A DNA stretch of 8,110 nt from an uncultured Methanomethylovorans sp. (GCA_937968035.1 CALBTS010000114.1:1-8110); one strand, 5' to 3'; shown: positions 1-5,940, counted from the stretch's first letter. Notes: generated by a model not told the origin, from the sequence alone. Numbers and translations: made by a program.

Positions 1-31
1 AGAAAAAGAGTGTCCTTTTGAGACACCCTCT
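1..31 (-). terminator. Rho-independent terminator, downstream of tRNA-like 3' end
   Basis: Read on the minus strand, bases 31-22 pair with 14-5 (core GTGTC/GACAC extended by G-C, A-T and two G-U pairs) around a 7-base loop, and the stem runs into a T tract (complement of 3-7). It follows directly after the tRNA-like 3' end at 35-55, as expected for the native terminator of a host tRNA gene or operon whose 3' end was used as an integration site. Confidence 0.7.
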
Positions 32-34
32 CTG

Positions 35-55
35 TTGACCCACAGGGGCTCGAAC
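35..55 (-). other. tRNA 3'-end fragment; probable attachment-site core
   Basis: On the minus strand this reads as G53, T-loop TTCGAGC, the 3' half of a T stem (CCCTG), an acceptor 3' strand (TGGGTCA) and a discriminator A. The matching 5' T-stem half (CAGGG) is missing: the sequence before G53 is AT-rich and does not pair, so this is a fragment and not a complete tRNA. Integrases of this family often insert at tRNA 3' ends and leave such a displaced fragment on the far junction. The integrase starts about 150 bases away and points inward. The tRNA identity cannot be told from the fragment. No second copy was found in the window, so the partner att site should lie outside it. Confidence 0.55.
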
Positions 56-161
56 TATTTCCTCATGTTTCTTCACGTCGCGTTTATATTCCCTGTTATT
101 CAGTGTCTTAGAATCTCACGCTTTGCATCAGAAAGTAATATAATGCATTAAAAAGTGCAAT

Positions 162-181
162 TTGTTTCAGCATTGTTTCAG
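162..181. repeat. Direct repeat TTGTTTCAG x2, 11-bp period
   Basis: TTGTTTCAG occurs at 162-170 and again at 173-181, separated by 2 bases, so the copies lie about one helical turn apart on the same DNA face. They sit between the att-like end and the integrase start and overlap the possible -33 promoter region. A binding site for the integrase arm domain, the HTH protein or a repressor is inferred, not shown. Confidence 0.5.
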
Positions 182-196
182 TAAAATGTATCTTTA
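162..196 (+). promoter_or_regulatory. Possible Bacteroidota-type promoter for integrase
   Basis: TATCTTTA at 189-196 fits seven of the eight positions of the Bacteroidota -7 element TAnnTTTG, and a TTG at 162-164 lies about 24 bases upstream as a -33 candidate. Transcription would then begin very close to the ATG at 205, giving a nearly leaderless mRNA. The spacing is at the long end and the last -7 base is A instead of G, so the call is tentative. Confidence 0.35.
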
Positions 197-204
197 TAGT
201 CGTT

Positions 205-1410
205 ATGGCAAGCTTTAATATAGAATTAAACAGTACTCCAATTCAAGGAAGTAACCGGCACAAATTATTGCTCAGGATTACTATTGACAGAAAACACATA
301 CGGGAGGCTCTTATGTATTCCTGCACTAAAAGGCAGTTTAATCCCAACGGTAAGGGATCAAAATACATTCGTGACAACCACCCTGATCATGCTAAGATCA
401 ATGGTTATATTAATCAAAAAATAGGTGAAGCAAAAGATCTTATTGCAGGACTTGAACAGGAAGGAAAGGCAATAACAATCCAAACAGTAAAGGCAAAACT
501 GCAAGAATCAAAACAGAAGGACTTTTATAAATTCGTTGAGACCTATATACAGGAGCTTGGAAAGGGTAAGAACGTTGGCACCTTTAAGAAATACACAGCA
601 GTGTTAAACTCACTTAAGCAGTATCATATTGGAGAAACCCTGATGTTCGATGAAATAGACCAGCAATTTTTGAATAACTACCAGGCTTTTCTTAGTAAAG
701 ATGATAAGCAGCAGACTACAATACATGGATACTTCTCCAAGATCCGGACACTCTTTAATAAGGCTACTGCAAGAGGAATAATTGAATACGGAGAAAGCCC
801 GTTCCTCGCATTTAAACTTAAACAAGGAAAGCCATCAAAAGACAGACTTACTGAAGCTGAAATTGAAAAGATTGTGAATCTTGAACTAGAAGAAGGTTCT
901 TTAATCTGGCATGTACGAAATGCATTCATGTTTTCATTTTACAATGCTGGGGTAAGGATCAGTGATATTCTGATGATGACCTGGGATAACATTCAGAACG
1001 GGAGGCTGGTATACAAAATGTACAAGACGGCTAAGCCACATTCATTGATCTTGAAGGAGAAACCGCTCGCAATACTGGATTTGTATAAGGATAGAGGTGA
1101 ATCATACATCTTCCCATTCCTGTCAGACAGGTATGATTACTCAGATTCCATGTTTTTGCACAATCAGATTGGTTCAAAGACAGCCATGATCAATAGCTAC
1201 CTGAAAGAAATTGCAGAGAAAGCCGGGATTAAGAAGAATGTGACTACACATACTGCCAGGCATAGCTTCGCAGATATCGCACGCAAAAAGACCGATAATT
1301 TATATAACTTGTCAAAGGCTCTCGGTCATTCAAGTGTAAAGGTAACAGAGTCATACCTGGCATCATTTGACGAAGAAGCCGTAGATGACACATTGAATAA
1401 AATGTTCTGA
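205..1410 (+). CDS. Tyrosine site-specific recombinase (integrase), Bacteroidota type
   Basis: This integrase would catalyse insertion and excision of the element by strand exchange at short att cores. Residues 1 to about 105 form the arm-type DNA-binding domain, about 105-200 the SAM-like core-binding domain, and about 215-395 the catalytic domain. The active-site set is visible: R251 (AGVRISD), a likely beta-hairpin lysine K274 (YKTAK), H349 and R352 (HTARHSF), H375 (LGHSS) and the nucleophile Y384 (ESYLAS). The length of 401 residues is normal for intact family members. The ATG at 205 gives the usual N-terminus (ASFNIELNS). It lies just inside a tRNA-like att site and reads away from it, and the next gene starts 3 bases after its stop, so the two are probably cotranscribed. 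Function is confident; the target tRNA is inferred. Confidence 0.95.
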   Translation: MASFNIELNSTPIQGSNRHKLLLRITIDRKHIREALMYSCTKRQFNPNGKGSKYIRDNHPDHAKINGYINQKIGEAKDLIAGLEQEGKAITIQTVKAKLQESKQKDFYKFVETYIQELGKGKNVGTFKKYTAVLNSLKQYHIGETLMFDEIDQQFLNNYQAFLSKDDKQQTTIHGYFSKIRTLFNKATARGIIEYGESPFLAFKLKQGKPSKDRLTEAEIEKIVNLELEEGSLIWHVRNAFMFSFYNAGVRISDILMMTWDNIQNGRLVYKMYKTAKPHSLILKEKPLAILDLYKDRGESYIFPFLSDRYDYSDSMFLHNQIGSKTAMINSYLKEIAEKAGIKKNVTTHTARHSFADIARKKTDNLYNLSKALGHSSVKVTESYLASFDEEAVDDTLNKMF

Positions 1411-1413
1411 GTC

Positions 1414-2352
1414 ATGGATATTAAAAAATACAATTTCTTCAAGTTTAAGGCATTTTTAACCGAACCAGAGGTAACCATCTCAGAATTTTACGAACTGCCA
1501 TATCATACTGAATTGTATGGTAAACCAAATCTTAATGGTGCATGGGTATTACCAAGTTATAATGGTATCTATGCAGGATTATCAGTTCAGACAGAATTTG
1601 ATGATGTTGTTTCTCACTTATGTAATGAAATAGATAATAACTGCACCTATCCGATATCACGGGAATATAAGATTGAATATCTGAAGGAGGTTATGACCTA
1701 TTGTGAGGAGAAACTTGAAAAGATTATCTTGAAAGAAGTTAATACTACTTATGAATATGATCCGACTTTCGTTAATTACAAAGGTGTCTTATTCGAAGAT
1801 TTCTATGTTGCAGAGAAATTACAAGTGTATTACCAGACAACCAGGATGATCTATGAATCTTTACGTTATGTCGAAGATCTTATTTTAATCCACCTTAATA
1901 AATTAAAAGCAACCATTAATCAAGATACCACTCAACGCAAACCAAGAAAAGAGCTAGATTCCTTTCTTTTAAGAGACAGTTTACGAAAAAACAAAGAGCT
2001 GATGGCTAATTTGAAGGAAGCTTTAATTGACGCAAAATTTATTTCATCAAACACAAAAATTGAAAATTTTCGAACGGTGTTCGAGAATAAACCTGTTGAG
2101 GAACCGATCATGTGGATTGGAGATAAAGGTGCGTTAAAACTCTTCATATCGAAATTACGGGATGACTGTTTTTCATCTGAGGTTACTGATATCTGGAAAA
2201 TAGCAGCAAAGTGTTTTGTATATAGCGGCGGTAAAACTATAAATCCAGAGGAATTTCATTCTACACATGAGGTAAAACCAGACACAAAAAATGGCAAGAA
2301 AATTTTCTATTTAATGAGAATGATTAACAATGCAAAACACACATTGTCTTAA
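1414..2352 (+). CDS. Hypothetical protein, weak RteC-like C-terminal module
   Basis: I do not recognise this 312-residue protein as a named family. The N-terminal half is acidic and rich in aromatic residues (STY/F/W) with long predicted helices at about 83-110 and 130-170. The C-terminal part, about 196-305, has the pattern helix, then F-x-x-V-F (219-223), then P-I-M-W-I-G (231-236), then L-K-L-F-I-S-K-L and a later C-F segment. That recalls the C-terminal region of RteC-like proteins and other Bacteroidota mobile-element proteins, where a W-x-G motif precedes a hydrophobic helix; the resemblance is from memory and weak. It begins 3 bases after the integrase stop, so it is cotranscribed with it and may help regulate excision or integration. 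No signal peptide or membrane helix is seen. Confidence 0.85.
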   Translation: MDIKKYNFFKFKAFLTEPEVTISEFYELPYHTELYGKPNLNGAWVLPSYNGIYAGLSVQTEFDDVVSHLCNEIDNNCTYPISREYKIEYLKEVMTYCEEKLEKIILKEVNTTYEYDPTFVNYKGVLFEDFYVAEKLQVYYQTTRMIYESLRYVEDLILIHLNKLKATINQDTTQRKPRKELDSFLLRDSLRKNKELMANLKEALIDAKFISSNTKIENFRTVFENKPVEEPIMWIGDKGALKLFISKLRDDCFSSEVTDIWKIAAKCFVYSGGKTINPEEFHSTHEVKPDTKNGKKIFYLMRMINNAKHTLS

Positions 2353-2370
2353 ATAATATTCCTTTAATCC

Positions 2371-2396
2371 ATGCTTAGGTTTGTTAAGCTAAGCAT
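2371..2396. repeat. Inverted repeat / hairpin after the integrase operon
   Basis: ATGCTTAG (2371-2378) and CTAAGCAT (2389-2396) are a perfect 8-bp inverted repeat with a 10-base loop, 19 bases after the stop of the gene ending at 2352. There is no good T tract, so it is a poor intrinsic terminator; it may weakly end the integrase transcript or be an operator upstream of the HTH gene. Confidence 0.5.
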
Positions 2397-2503
2397 TGTC
2401 TAACTTTCTATTAACCTATAAAATACAACATAACCTCACGTAGCTTTTAACTGCTTCGTAATTCCCCGTATTTGGATGTAGTTACGTTGCGGAAAAAAGT
2501 CAA

Positions 2504-2725
2504 ATGGAAAAGATAAATGAAAATTTAACAGCAAAATGGTTGTCAGGTGATGAGGTATGTCACTTATTGAGAATCTCAAAGCGTACTCTGCAACATTACA
2601 GAACGAATGGCCTTCTGCCATTTTCACAAATTTCAAGAAAAATCTACTACAAGGCATCAGATATCGATGAATACCTGGATGCTCATTATATCAAAGCCCA
2701 CCAACAAAAAGGGGGTGCAGCATGA
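2504..2725 (+). CDS. MerR/excisionase-like helix-turn-helix protein
   Basis: A 73-residue DNA-binding protein of the HTH_17/MerR-like type found in excisionases and AlpA-like regulators of integrated elements. The HTH is at about 12-33 (WLSGDEVCHLL then ISKRTLQHYR), followed by a wing (GLLPFSQISRKIYYK, 36-50) and the typical closing helix SDIDEYLDAHY (52-62), with a short basic tail. The stop overlaps the next start as ATGA (2722-2725), which suggests translational coupling with the helicase. Position after the integrase operon and before a replication gene fits an excisionase or a regulator that switches on excision and replication; which of the two cannot be decided from sequence. The ATG at 2504 has no clear Shine-Dalgarno, normal for Bacteroidota. 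Confidence 0.88.
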   Translation: MEKINENLTAKWLSGDEVCHLLRISKRTLQHYRTNGLLPFSQISRKIYYKASDIDEYLDAHYIKAHQQKGGAA

Positions 2726-4134
2726 CAAAGTTCTGGACAAATGCATCAGGATCCTTAAAGTTGGATCCTGGTGCACTCCTGGAGTTCCTAAAGGAGAATG
2801 GTTTTGGGCTTTTAAGAAAGTCTTCAATATTGGGAACGGTAATAATACAAGTGGATGGCAGGGTAGTTAAAGTAGTAAGTCCGGCGGAAATACGGAAATT
2901 CTGTTGGGAATATGCTACCAGCAAGTTCCAATTCACAGACCCTGAGGAAGAGAGACAGGTCAAGAATCTATTATTCAGGGAAAGGTCAGCCTTCAGTAAG
3001 GAAAATATGCAGCTCCTATCAGATGTTGAAATCGATGAGATAGAGGACACTAAGGACAAGTCGTATATCTTTTTTAAGAACTGTATCTTGATTATTACCA
3101 AGGACGGTATTGAGAAGGTACCACATGATCAAGTAAGCGGACATTTCTTTGTTAGAGACCTAATTAACTTCGATCTCAAGACAGATGTTTTTAAGAAGAG
3201 AGATGGTATGTTTAGGAATTTCCTATTGGATATCAGCTCCCATGATAATGAGGAAGTAGGAAATTATAATTTTGAATCTCTGGCATCTCTTATTGGTTAC
3301 ATTCTCCATAGATACAAAGACCCGGCAAATCCCCTCTCATTGATTCTTATGGATCCATACCGGGGTGAAGGCGCAAATGGTGGGCCTGGTAAGAGTTTAA
3401 CAACAAAATCATTTGAAAAGATAAGGCCAACTGTGACGGAGGATGGTAAAAAGTTTCATCATAATGACCGATTCGCTCTATCAAATGTTAATTATGATAC
3501 CAGAATTTTGGTTATCGATGATGTACCTGACAGATTTGATTTTACTAAGCTATTCCCACTAATATCAGAACGAGCAATTGTCGAAAAGAAATATCAGGAC
3601 AAATTTGAAATCGAATTCGATAAAAGCCCCAAAATTGTCATAACCACAAATTATACAATTGATGGAGATGACGAAAGCTCAAACAGGAGGAAAGTTGAAT
3701 TCATACTATCTGATGTTTTCAACTCAACCTACAGGCCGATAGACAAATATGGTGTGAGATTCTTTTATGAATGGTCTGATGAAGAATGGGAGAACTTTTA
3801 TGTGGTAATGGCATTATGTATTAAGTATTATCTCAAGGTTGGTATAAAAAAGCAAAGAATCAATAGTGCAGAGAGATCATTGAAAATAAGTGCGCCACCT
3901 GAATTTATATCATATGCTGACAACAATCTCAAGTCTGGCGTAAGGTACAATAAGAAGTCAGTGTATGATGATTTTTACGCAAAGCACCCAAACAATTACC
4001 AGGTTGCTATGAAAGGATTCCGTGCATGGTTATCACTTTATGCAAGAGCATATGGGTATAAAATGACAGAGTCTCATTCGAACTCGGACAGTTTTTTTGA
4101 ATATACCATAGCGTCAACTCATAATTGTTTGTAG
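2722..4134 (+). CDS. SF3-type replicative helicase (DUF5906/D5-like)
   Basis: This 470-residue ATPase is probably the replication helicase of the element. Motifs in order: Walker A GGPGKS with K224 preceded by a glycine/asparagine-rich GEGAN stretch, Walker B ILVIDD (D266, D267), SF3 sensor/motif C KIVITTN (N310) and a probable arginine finger in SSNRRK (R322/R323), followed by the LSDVFN and YG segments common in the family. The first glycine of the standard GxxxxGK Walker A is Ala here, a variation I believe occurs in Bacteroidota relatives. The N-terminal 150 residues show no recognisable archaeo-eukaryotic primase motif, so it seems to be helicase only. It is coupled to the HTH gene by a 4-base overlap and ends 4 bases before a terminator. 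Similar helicases occur in phages, satellites and integrative plasmids. Confidence 0.9.
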   Translation: MTKFWTNASGSLKLDPGALLEFLKENGFGLLRKSSILGTVIIQVDGRVVKVVSPAEIRKFCWEYATSKFQFTDPEEERQVKNLLFRERSAFSKENMQLLSDVEIDEIEDTKDKSYIFFKNCILIITKDGIEKVPHDQVSGHFFVRDLINFDLKTDVFKKRDGMFRNFLLDISSHDNEEVGNYNFESLASLIGYILHRYKDPANPLSLILMDPYRGEGANGGPGKSLTTKSFEKIRPTVTEDGKKFHHNDRFALSNVNYDTRILVIDDVPDRFDFTKLFPLISERAIVEKKYQDKFEIEFDKSPKIVITTNYTIDGDDESSNRRKVEFILSDVFNSTYRPIDKYGVRFFYEWSDEEWENFYVVMALCIKYYLKVGIKKQRINSAERSLKISAPPEFISYADNNLKSGVRYNKKSVYDDFYAKHPNNYQVAMKGFRAWLSLYARAYGYKMTESHSNSDSFFEYTIASTHNCL

Positions 4135-4138
4135 GAAG

Positions 4139-4162
4139 GGTGTCTTAATCGACACCATTTTT
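4139..4162 (+). terminator. Rho-independent terminator after helicase
   Basis: GGTGTC (4139-4144) and GACACC (4151-4156) form a perfect 6-bp stem with a 6-base loop, followed by ATTTTT. It begins 4 bases after the helicase stop and closes the HTH-helicase transcript. Confidence 0.8.
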
Positions 4163-4177
4163 GTGTCTGTTTAATAA

Positions 4178-4331
4178 TCAGGGAAGATGGGAGGTGCTTT
4201 TTAAACAATTTGGAGAGAGAGGAGTAGAATTAGACCATATAAAACCATTTAGTAGAAAAAGTTTCTTCGATTTTACTCCCCTACTCCCCGCAGAGTGAGC
4301 TTGACGCTAAAATTCATCAGGGAAGAAGGGA
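4178..4331. repeat. 15-base direct repeat pair
   Basis: TCAGGGAAGATGGGA at 4178-4192 recurs as TCAGGGAAGAAGGGA at 4317-4331 with one difference. The start-to-start distance is 139 bases. Possible iterons or protein-binding sites flanking the TACTCCCC tandem. Confidence 0.6.
4274..4289. repeat. Tandem TACTCCCC x2
   Basis: Two perfect 8-base copies lie at 4274-4281 and 4282-4289. The related CTACTCC recurs at 4487-4493 and as its complement GGAGTAG at 4221-4227, giving four copies of the core in the gene-free region. Confidence 0.6.
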
Positions 4332-4434
4332 CATTAAAACCACACAATTTCTGTGTTCTCCTACAACGATTGTGCGTCATCACTATTACTTAATAGCCTT
4401 TTCAGACCAGGTCTAGATTTTTCATTATACCCCC

Positions 4435-4495
4435 GAGCGCCGGTACCACCTATAAAAGTCCCCCCGGTGCTCATTCAGCCGGGAAACTACTCCCG
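4435..4495 (+). promoter_or_regulatory. GC-rich double hairpin upstream of the 4524 gene
   Basis: GAGCGCCGG (4435-4443) pairs with CCGGTGCTC (4464-4472), nine pairs including one G-U, with a 20-base loop. CGGGA (4480-4484) then pairs with TCCCG (4491-4495). An alternative pairing, CCCGG (4463-4467) with CCGGG (4479-4483), competes with both, so two folds are possible. The GC-rich block stands out in AT-rich DNA and ends about 28 bases before the ATG at 4524. It could be a structured leader or a nicking/priming structure of an origin. A TAGATTTT at 4414-4421 is a weak -7 promoter candidate. Confidence 0.5.
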
Positions 4496-4523
4496 TAGGG
4501 TTATTAACTAAAAACATAATGCT

Positions 4524-4847
4524 ATGGTAACAATTGTTGATGTTGCGAAAACCATTAAGAAAGACGGCAGTACAATGATTTCTATTGTCGTTCAGGGAGG
4601 AATGGAGCCAGTTGTTTCAAACACTTCTGGCAGAGTTTACATGACTGCAAGGAAGACACGTATACCGTGTACTTTCACATTTGAGACTGCAAAAGCTATG
4701 ATCGGGCAGACAATGCCTGGTACTATCAGGAGGGTTGAGTGCGAACCATATTCTATGGTGATTCCCGGCACGGGGAAAAAGGTGAAGCTCAATTACACCT
4801 ATGTCTATGATCCAAATCCAGTTTCGGTTGAAGAGGTAGTAGGCTAG
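4524..4847 (+). CDS. Small beta-rich protein, possible OB-fold/ssDNA-binding
   Basis: A 107-residue soluble protein I cannot assign to a family. It alternates hydrophobic and polar residues in strand-like runs (MISIVVQG 18-25, RVYMTARKTRIPCTFTF 37-53, TIRRVECEPYSM 67-78, KVKLNYTYVYD 86-96) with glycine turns and one short helix (FETAKAMIG 53-61), and ends in a short acidic tail (SVEEVV). This layout suits a small OB-fold such as a phage single-strand DNA-binding protein, and the position after a replication helicase supports that, but no diagnostic motif is present. The ATG at 4524 follows a structured GC-rich leader, and a strong terminator lies 11 bases after the stop, so it is transcribed as its own unit. 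Confidence 0.8.
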   Translation: MVTIVDVAKTIKKDGSTMISIVVQGGMEPVVSNTSGRVYMTARKTRIPCTFTFETAKAMIGQTMPGTIRRVECEPYSMVIPGTGKKVKLNYTYVYDPNPVSVEEVVG

Positions 4848-4858
4848 GTATCTCCCGG

Positions 4859-4890
4859 GGGGTTGGTTAACACCAGCCCCTCTTTTTTTT
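4859..4890 (+). terminator. Strong rho-independent terminator
   Basis: GGGGTTGGT (4859-4867) pairs with ACCAGCCCC (4872-4880), nine pairs with one T-G wobble, around the loop TAAC, followed by TC and eight Ts (4881-4890). It ends the 4524-4847 transcript. Because it covers the upstream TTG at 4863, it also argues that the next gene starts at the ATG at 4911 and not earlier. Confidence 0.9.
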
Positions 4891-4910
4891 CCTATAAATC
4901 ATACAAGGAT

Positions 4911-5282
4911 ATGGAAGCATATAAGATAAGGAACGCTTTAAAGCATTTCAGGGGTACGACTGAATACAACAAACACTTGTACCCTGGACACTCTCCAATT
5001 TACTTGACTGATGGCTGTATGTTCCTGAGAGAGGAATGTAATGCATACTGGTTATTTGACCAGATCCTGAAAGCTCAGTCTATTCCCAAGGTTAAGGCAG
5101 CATCATTCCAGAAGTGGTTATTCGCCCAGGTTAGAGGGGATCTATCATGGAAGTTAACCTGTACCAATACTGATGATAACCGGGTGATATGGAGCAGGAA
5201 GCTTGATTTCTTTGATTTCCCATTGCAGAGAATAGAAATATGGTTGATTGACAAGGTGGCGCTGTTGCCATCAGAATACTGA
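4911..5282 (+). CDS. DUF6876 family protein
   Basis: This 123-residue protein matches the family in length and in its chain of motifs: FRGTTEY (13-19), LTDG (32-35), AYWLFDQI (45-52), FQKW (66-69), DFPL (102-105) and the C-terminal LLPSEY (118-123). The family is common in Bacteroidota plasmids and integrated elements; its biochemical role is unknown to me. The frame is open back to a TTG at 4863, but that lies inside a terminator stem, so the ATG at 4911 is chosen. The next gene starts 7 bases after its stop and is probably cotranscribed. No clear promoter is visible between the terminator and the ATG, so the pair may rely on read-through. Confidence 0.88.
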   Translation: MEAYKIRNALKHFRGTTEYNKHLYPGHSPIYLTDGCMFLREECNAYWLFDQILKAQSIPKVKAASFQKWLFAQVRGDLSWKLTCTNTDDNRVIWSRKLDFFDFPLQRIEIWLIDKVALLPSEY

Positions 5283-5289
5283 CTACAAA

Positions 5290-5562
5290 ATGAATCATGA
5301 AGAGAAGAAGAAATATATCGAGGAGTTATTCAAGTATGTTGATACTGAGAGCATACTTGTCATTAAAGAATGGAATACCCTAGAGAGGTTGCGCTGCCCA
5401 TTTATAGTTAAAGCCAGGAGGGATATTGGTTTTTGCAAAGCTGGAAACTATTACACCGTTGAGGCTGTTAAGGTGGATCTACAAACATTAATGGATGTCT
5501 ATATAATCAAATCAGTAGCCTATCTACCCTATAATTTCGCAATTTCATACTATTCGGATTAG
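5290..5562 (+). CDS. Hypothetical protein, 90 residues
   Basis: Unrecognised. It has a charged N-terminal helix (HEEKKKYIEELFKYV, 3-17), then a strand-rich part: PFIVKARRDIGF (37-48), C49-K-A-G-N-Y-Y-T-V (49-57) and DVYIIKS (69-75), with an aromatic C-terminus (ISYYSD). The G-x-Y-x-V pattern followed by a D-x-Y-I-I strand recalls small SH3-like beta barrels, which is only a guess. The frame is open upstream to 5248, overlapping the DUF6876 gene; the ATG at 5290, 7 bases after that gene's stop, is the better start. It forms a two-gene unit with the DUF6876 gene. Confidence 0.75.
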   Translation: MNHEEKKKYIEELFKYVDTESILVIKEWNTLERLRCPFIVKARRDIGFCKAGNYYTVEAVKVDLQTLMDVYIIKSVAYLPYNFAISYYSD

Positions 5563-5575
5563 TGTTAATAAAAAC

Positions 5576-5656
5576 ATTTGACTGGCATTATTGAATAGTC
5601 GAAATTTGATATGAAATGCTTGGGCGATGAGTGCCTGAGCACGTCTGCAGTCAAAT
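5576..5656. repeat. Inverted repeat enclosing two smaller hairpins
   Basis: ATTTGACTG (5576-5584) and CAGTCAAAT (5648-5656) are a perfect 9-bp inverted repeat. Inside it, GCATT (5585-5589) can pair with AATGC (5615-5619), and GTGC (5631-5634) with GCAC (5639-5642), giving a possible three-way junction. It begins 14 bases after the preceding stop and ends 16 bases before the ATG of the 43-residue gene, so it may be a leader, an attenuator or a recombination site. Confidence 0.5.
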
Positions 5657-5672
5657 CATATAAATCTACGTC

Positions 5673-5804
5673 ATGGCAAAAACCATTGAAAGACACAGAA
5701 GTGCAAAGACAGGAAAGTATGTAACTGAAAAGCATGCTAAGAACCATCCTGCAACAACCGTTACAGAAAGAGATAAGGTACCGACAAAGAAAGGCAAGAA
5801 ATAG
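5673..5804 (+). CDS. Small basic protein, 43 residues
   Basis: This short ORF encodes MAKTIERHRSAKTGKYVTEK, continues HAKNHPATTVTERDK and ends in a lysine-rich tail. I recognise the pattern RSAKTGKYV..(K)xHAKxHPxTTVTE as that of a widespread small bacterial protein found in many genomes and elements, usually left as hypothetical (sometimes mislabelled as a transporter). It is very basic and has no membrane segment or signal peptide. Function is unknown; nucleic-acid binding would suit the charge. The start is the first in-frame ATG after a hairpin-rich leader. It is the last gene before the palindromic region that precedes the Pycsar pair. Confidence 0.75.
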   Translation: MAKTIERHRSAKTGKYVTEKHAKNHPATTVTERDKVPTKKGKK

Positions 5805-5834
5805 GTTGGGGATTTACTTGGTAAAGCGGTGTTC

Positions 5835-5900
5835 GGGTTGCTCCCTTTGCGCTGGTATGGTAAGGTTACAAGCAGTGGTATACCAGGCAAATCGCAACCC
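5835..5900. repeat. Nested imperfect palindrome P1 (attC-like architecture)
   Basis: Three stems nest in one axis: GGGTTGC (5835-5841)/GCAACCC (5894-5900), TTTGC (5846-5850)/GCAAA (5887-5891) and CTGGTAT (5852-5858)/ATACCAG (5880-5886), 19 pairs in all. Asymmetric bulges (4 bases against 2) and a single unpaired G at 5851 interrupt them. The 21-base loop contains GTAA/TTAC. It lies 30 bases after the 43-residue gene. Integron attC sites have this style of extrahelical-base palindrome, but I see no convincing flanking R boxes. Confidence 0.6.
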
Positions 5901-5940
5901 TCACAAGCTGGTTACTGCTCGCCTGCGGCATCCAATTTTA

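Larger units (their letters stand above)
4163..4523. other. Gene-free structured region; candidate origin or leader
   Basis: No credible ORF lies in these 361 bases between the helicase terminator and the next gene. The stretch holds a 15-base direct repeat (4178-4192 and 4317-4331, 14/15 identical), an 8-base tandem TACTCCCC (4274-4289), further CTACTCC copies at 4487-4493 and inverted at 4221-4227, a short palindrome AGACCAGGTCT (4404-4414), a small hairpin ACACA/TGTGT (4342-4356) and two GC-rich hairpins near its end. Repeats of this kind next to a replication helicase suggest a replication origin; a structured 5' leader for the 4524 gene is the main alternative. Confidence 0.45.

Noticed and set aside
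35..55. Complete tRNA gene
   Set aside because: Only the T-loop and acceptor 3' half are present; the T-stem 5' half, anticodon arm and D arm cannot be formed from the adjoining sequence.
2691..3101. 136-residue minus-strand ORF
   Set aside because: It is antisense to the helicase start and the HTH gene end, both of which carry clear family motifs on the plus strand.
4863..4910. N-terminal extension of the DUF6876 protein from a TTG start
   Set aside because: The extension lies within a strong terminator stem and T tract, and the family motifs begin after the ATG at 4911.
5248..5289. Longer form of the 90-residue protein overlapping the DUF6876 gene
   Set aside because: It would start at a non-ATG codon in another gene's 3' end; an ATG at 5290 follows that gene's stop by 7 bases.
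5611..5724. 37-residue plus-strand ORF
   Set aside because: It overlaps the better 43-residue ORF and the inverted-repeat region, and no family pattern is recognisable.
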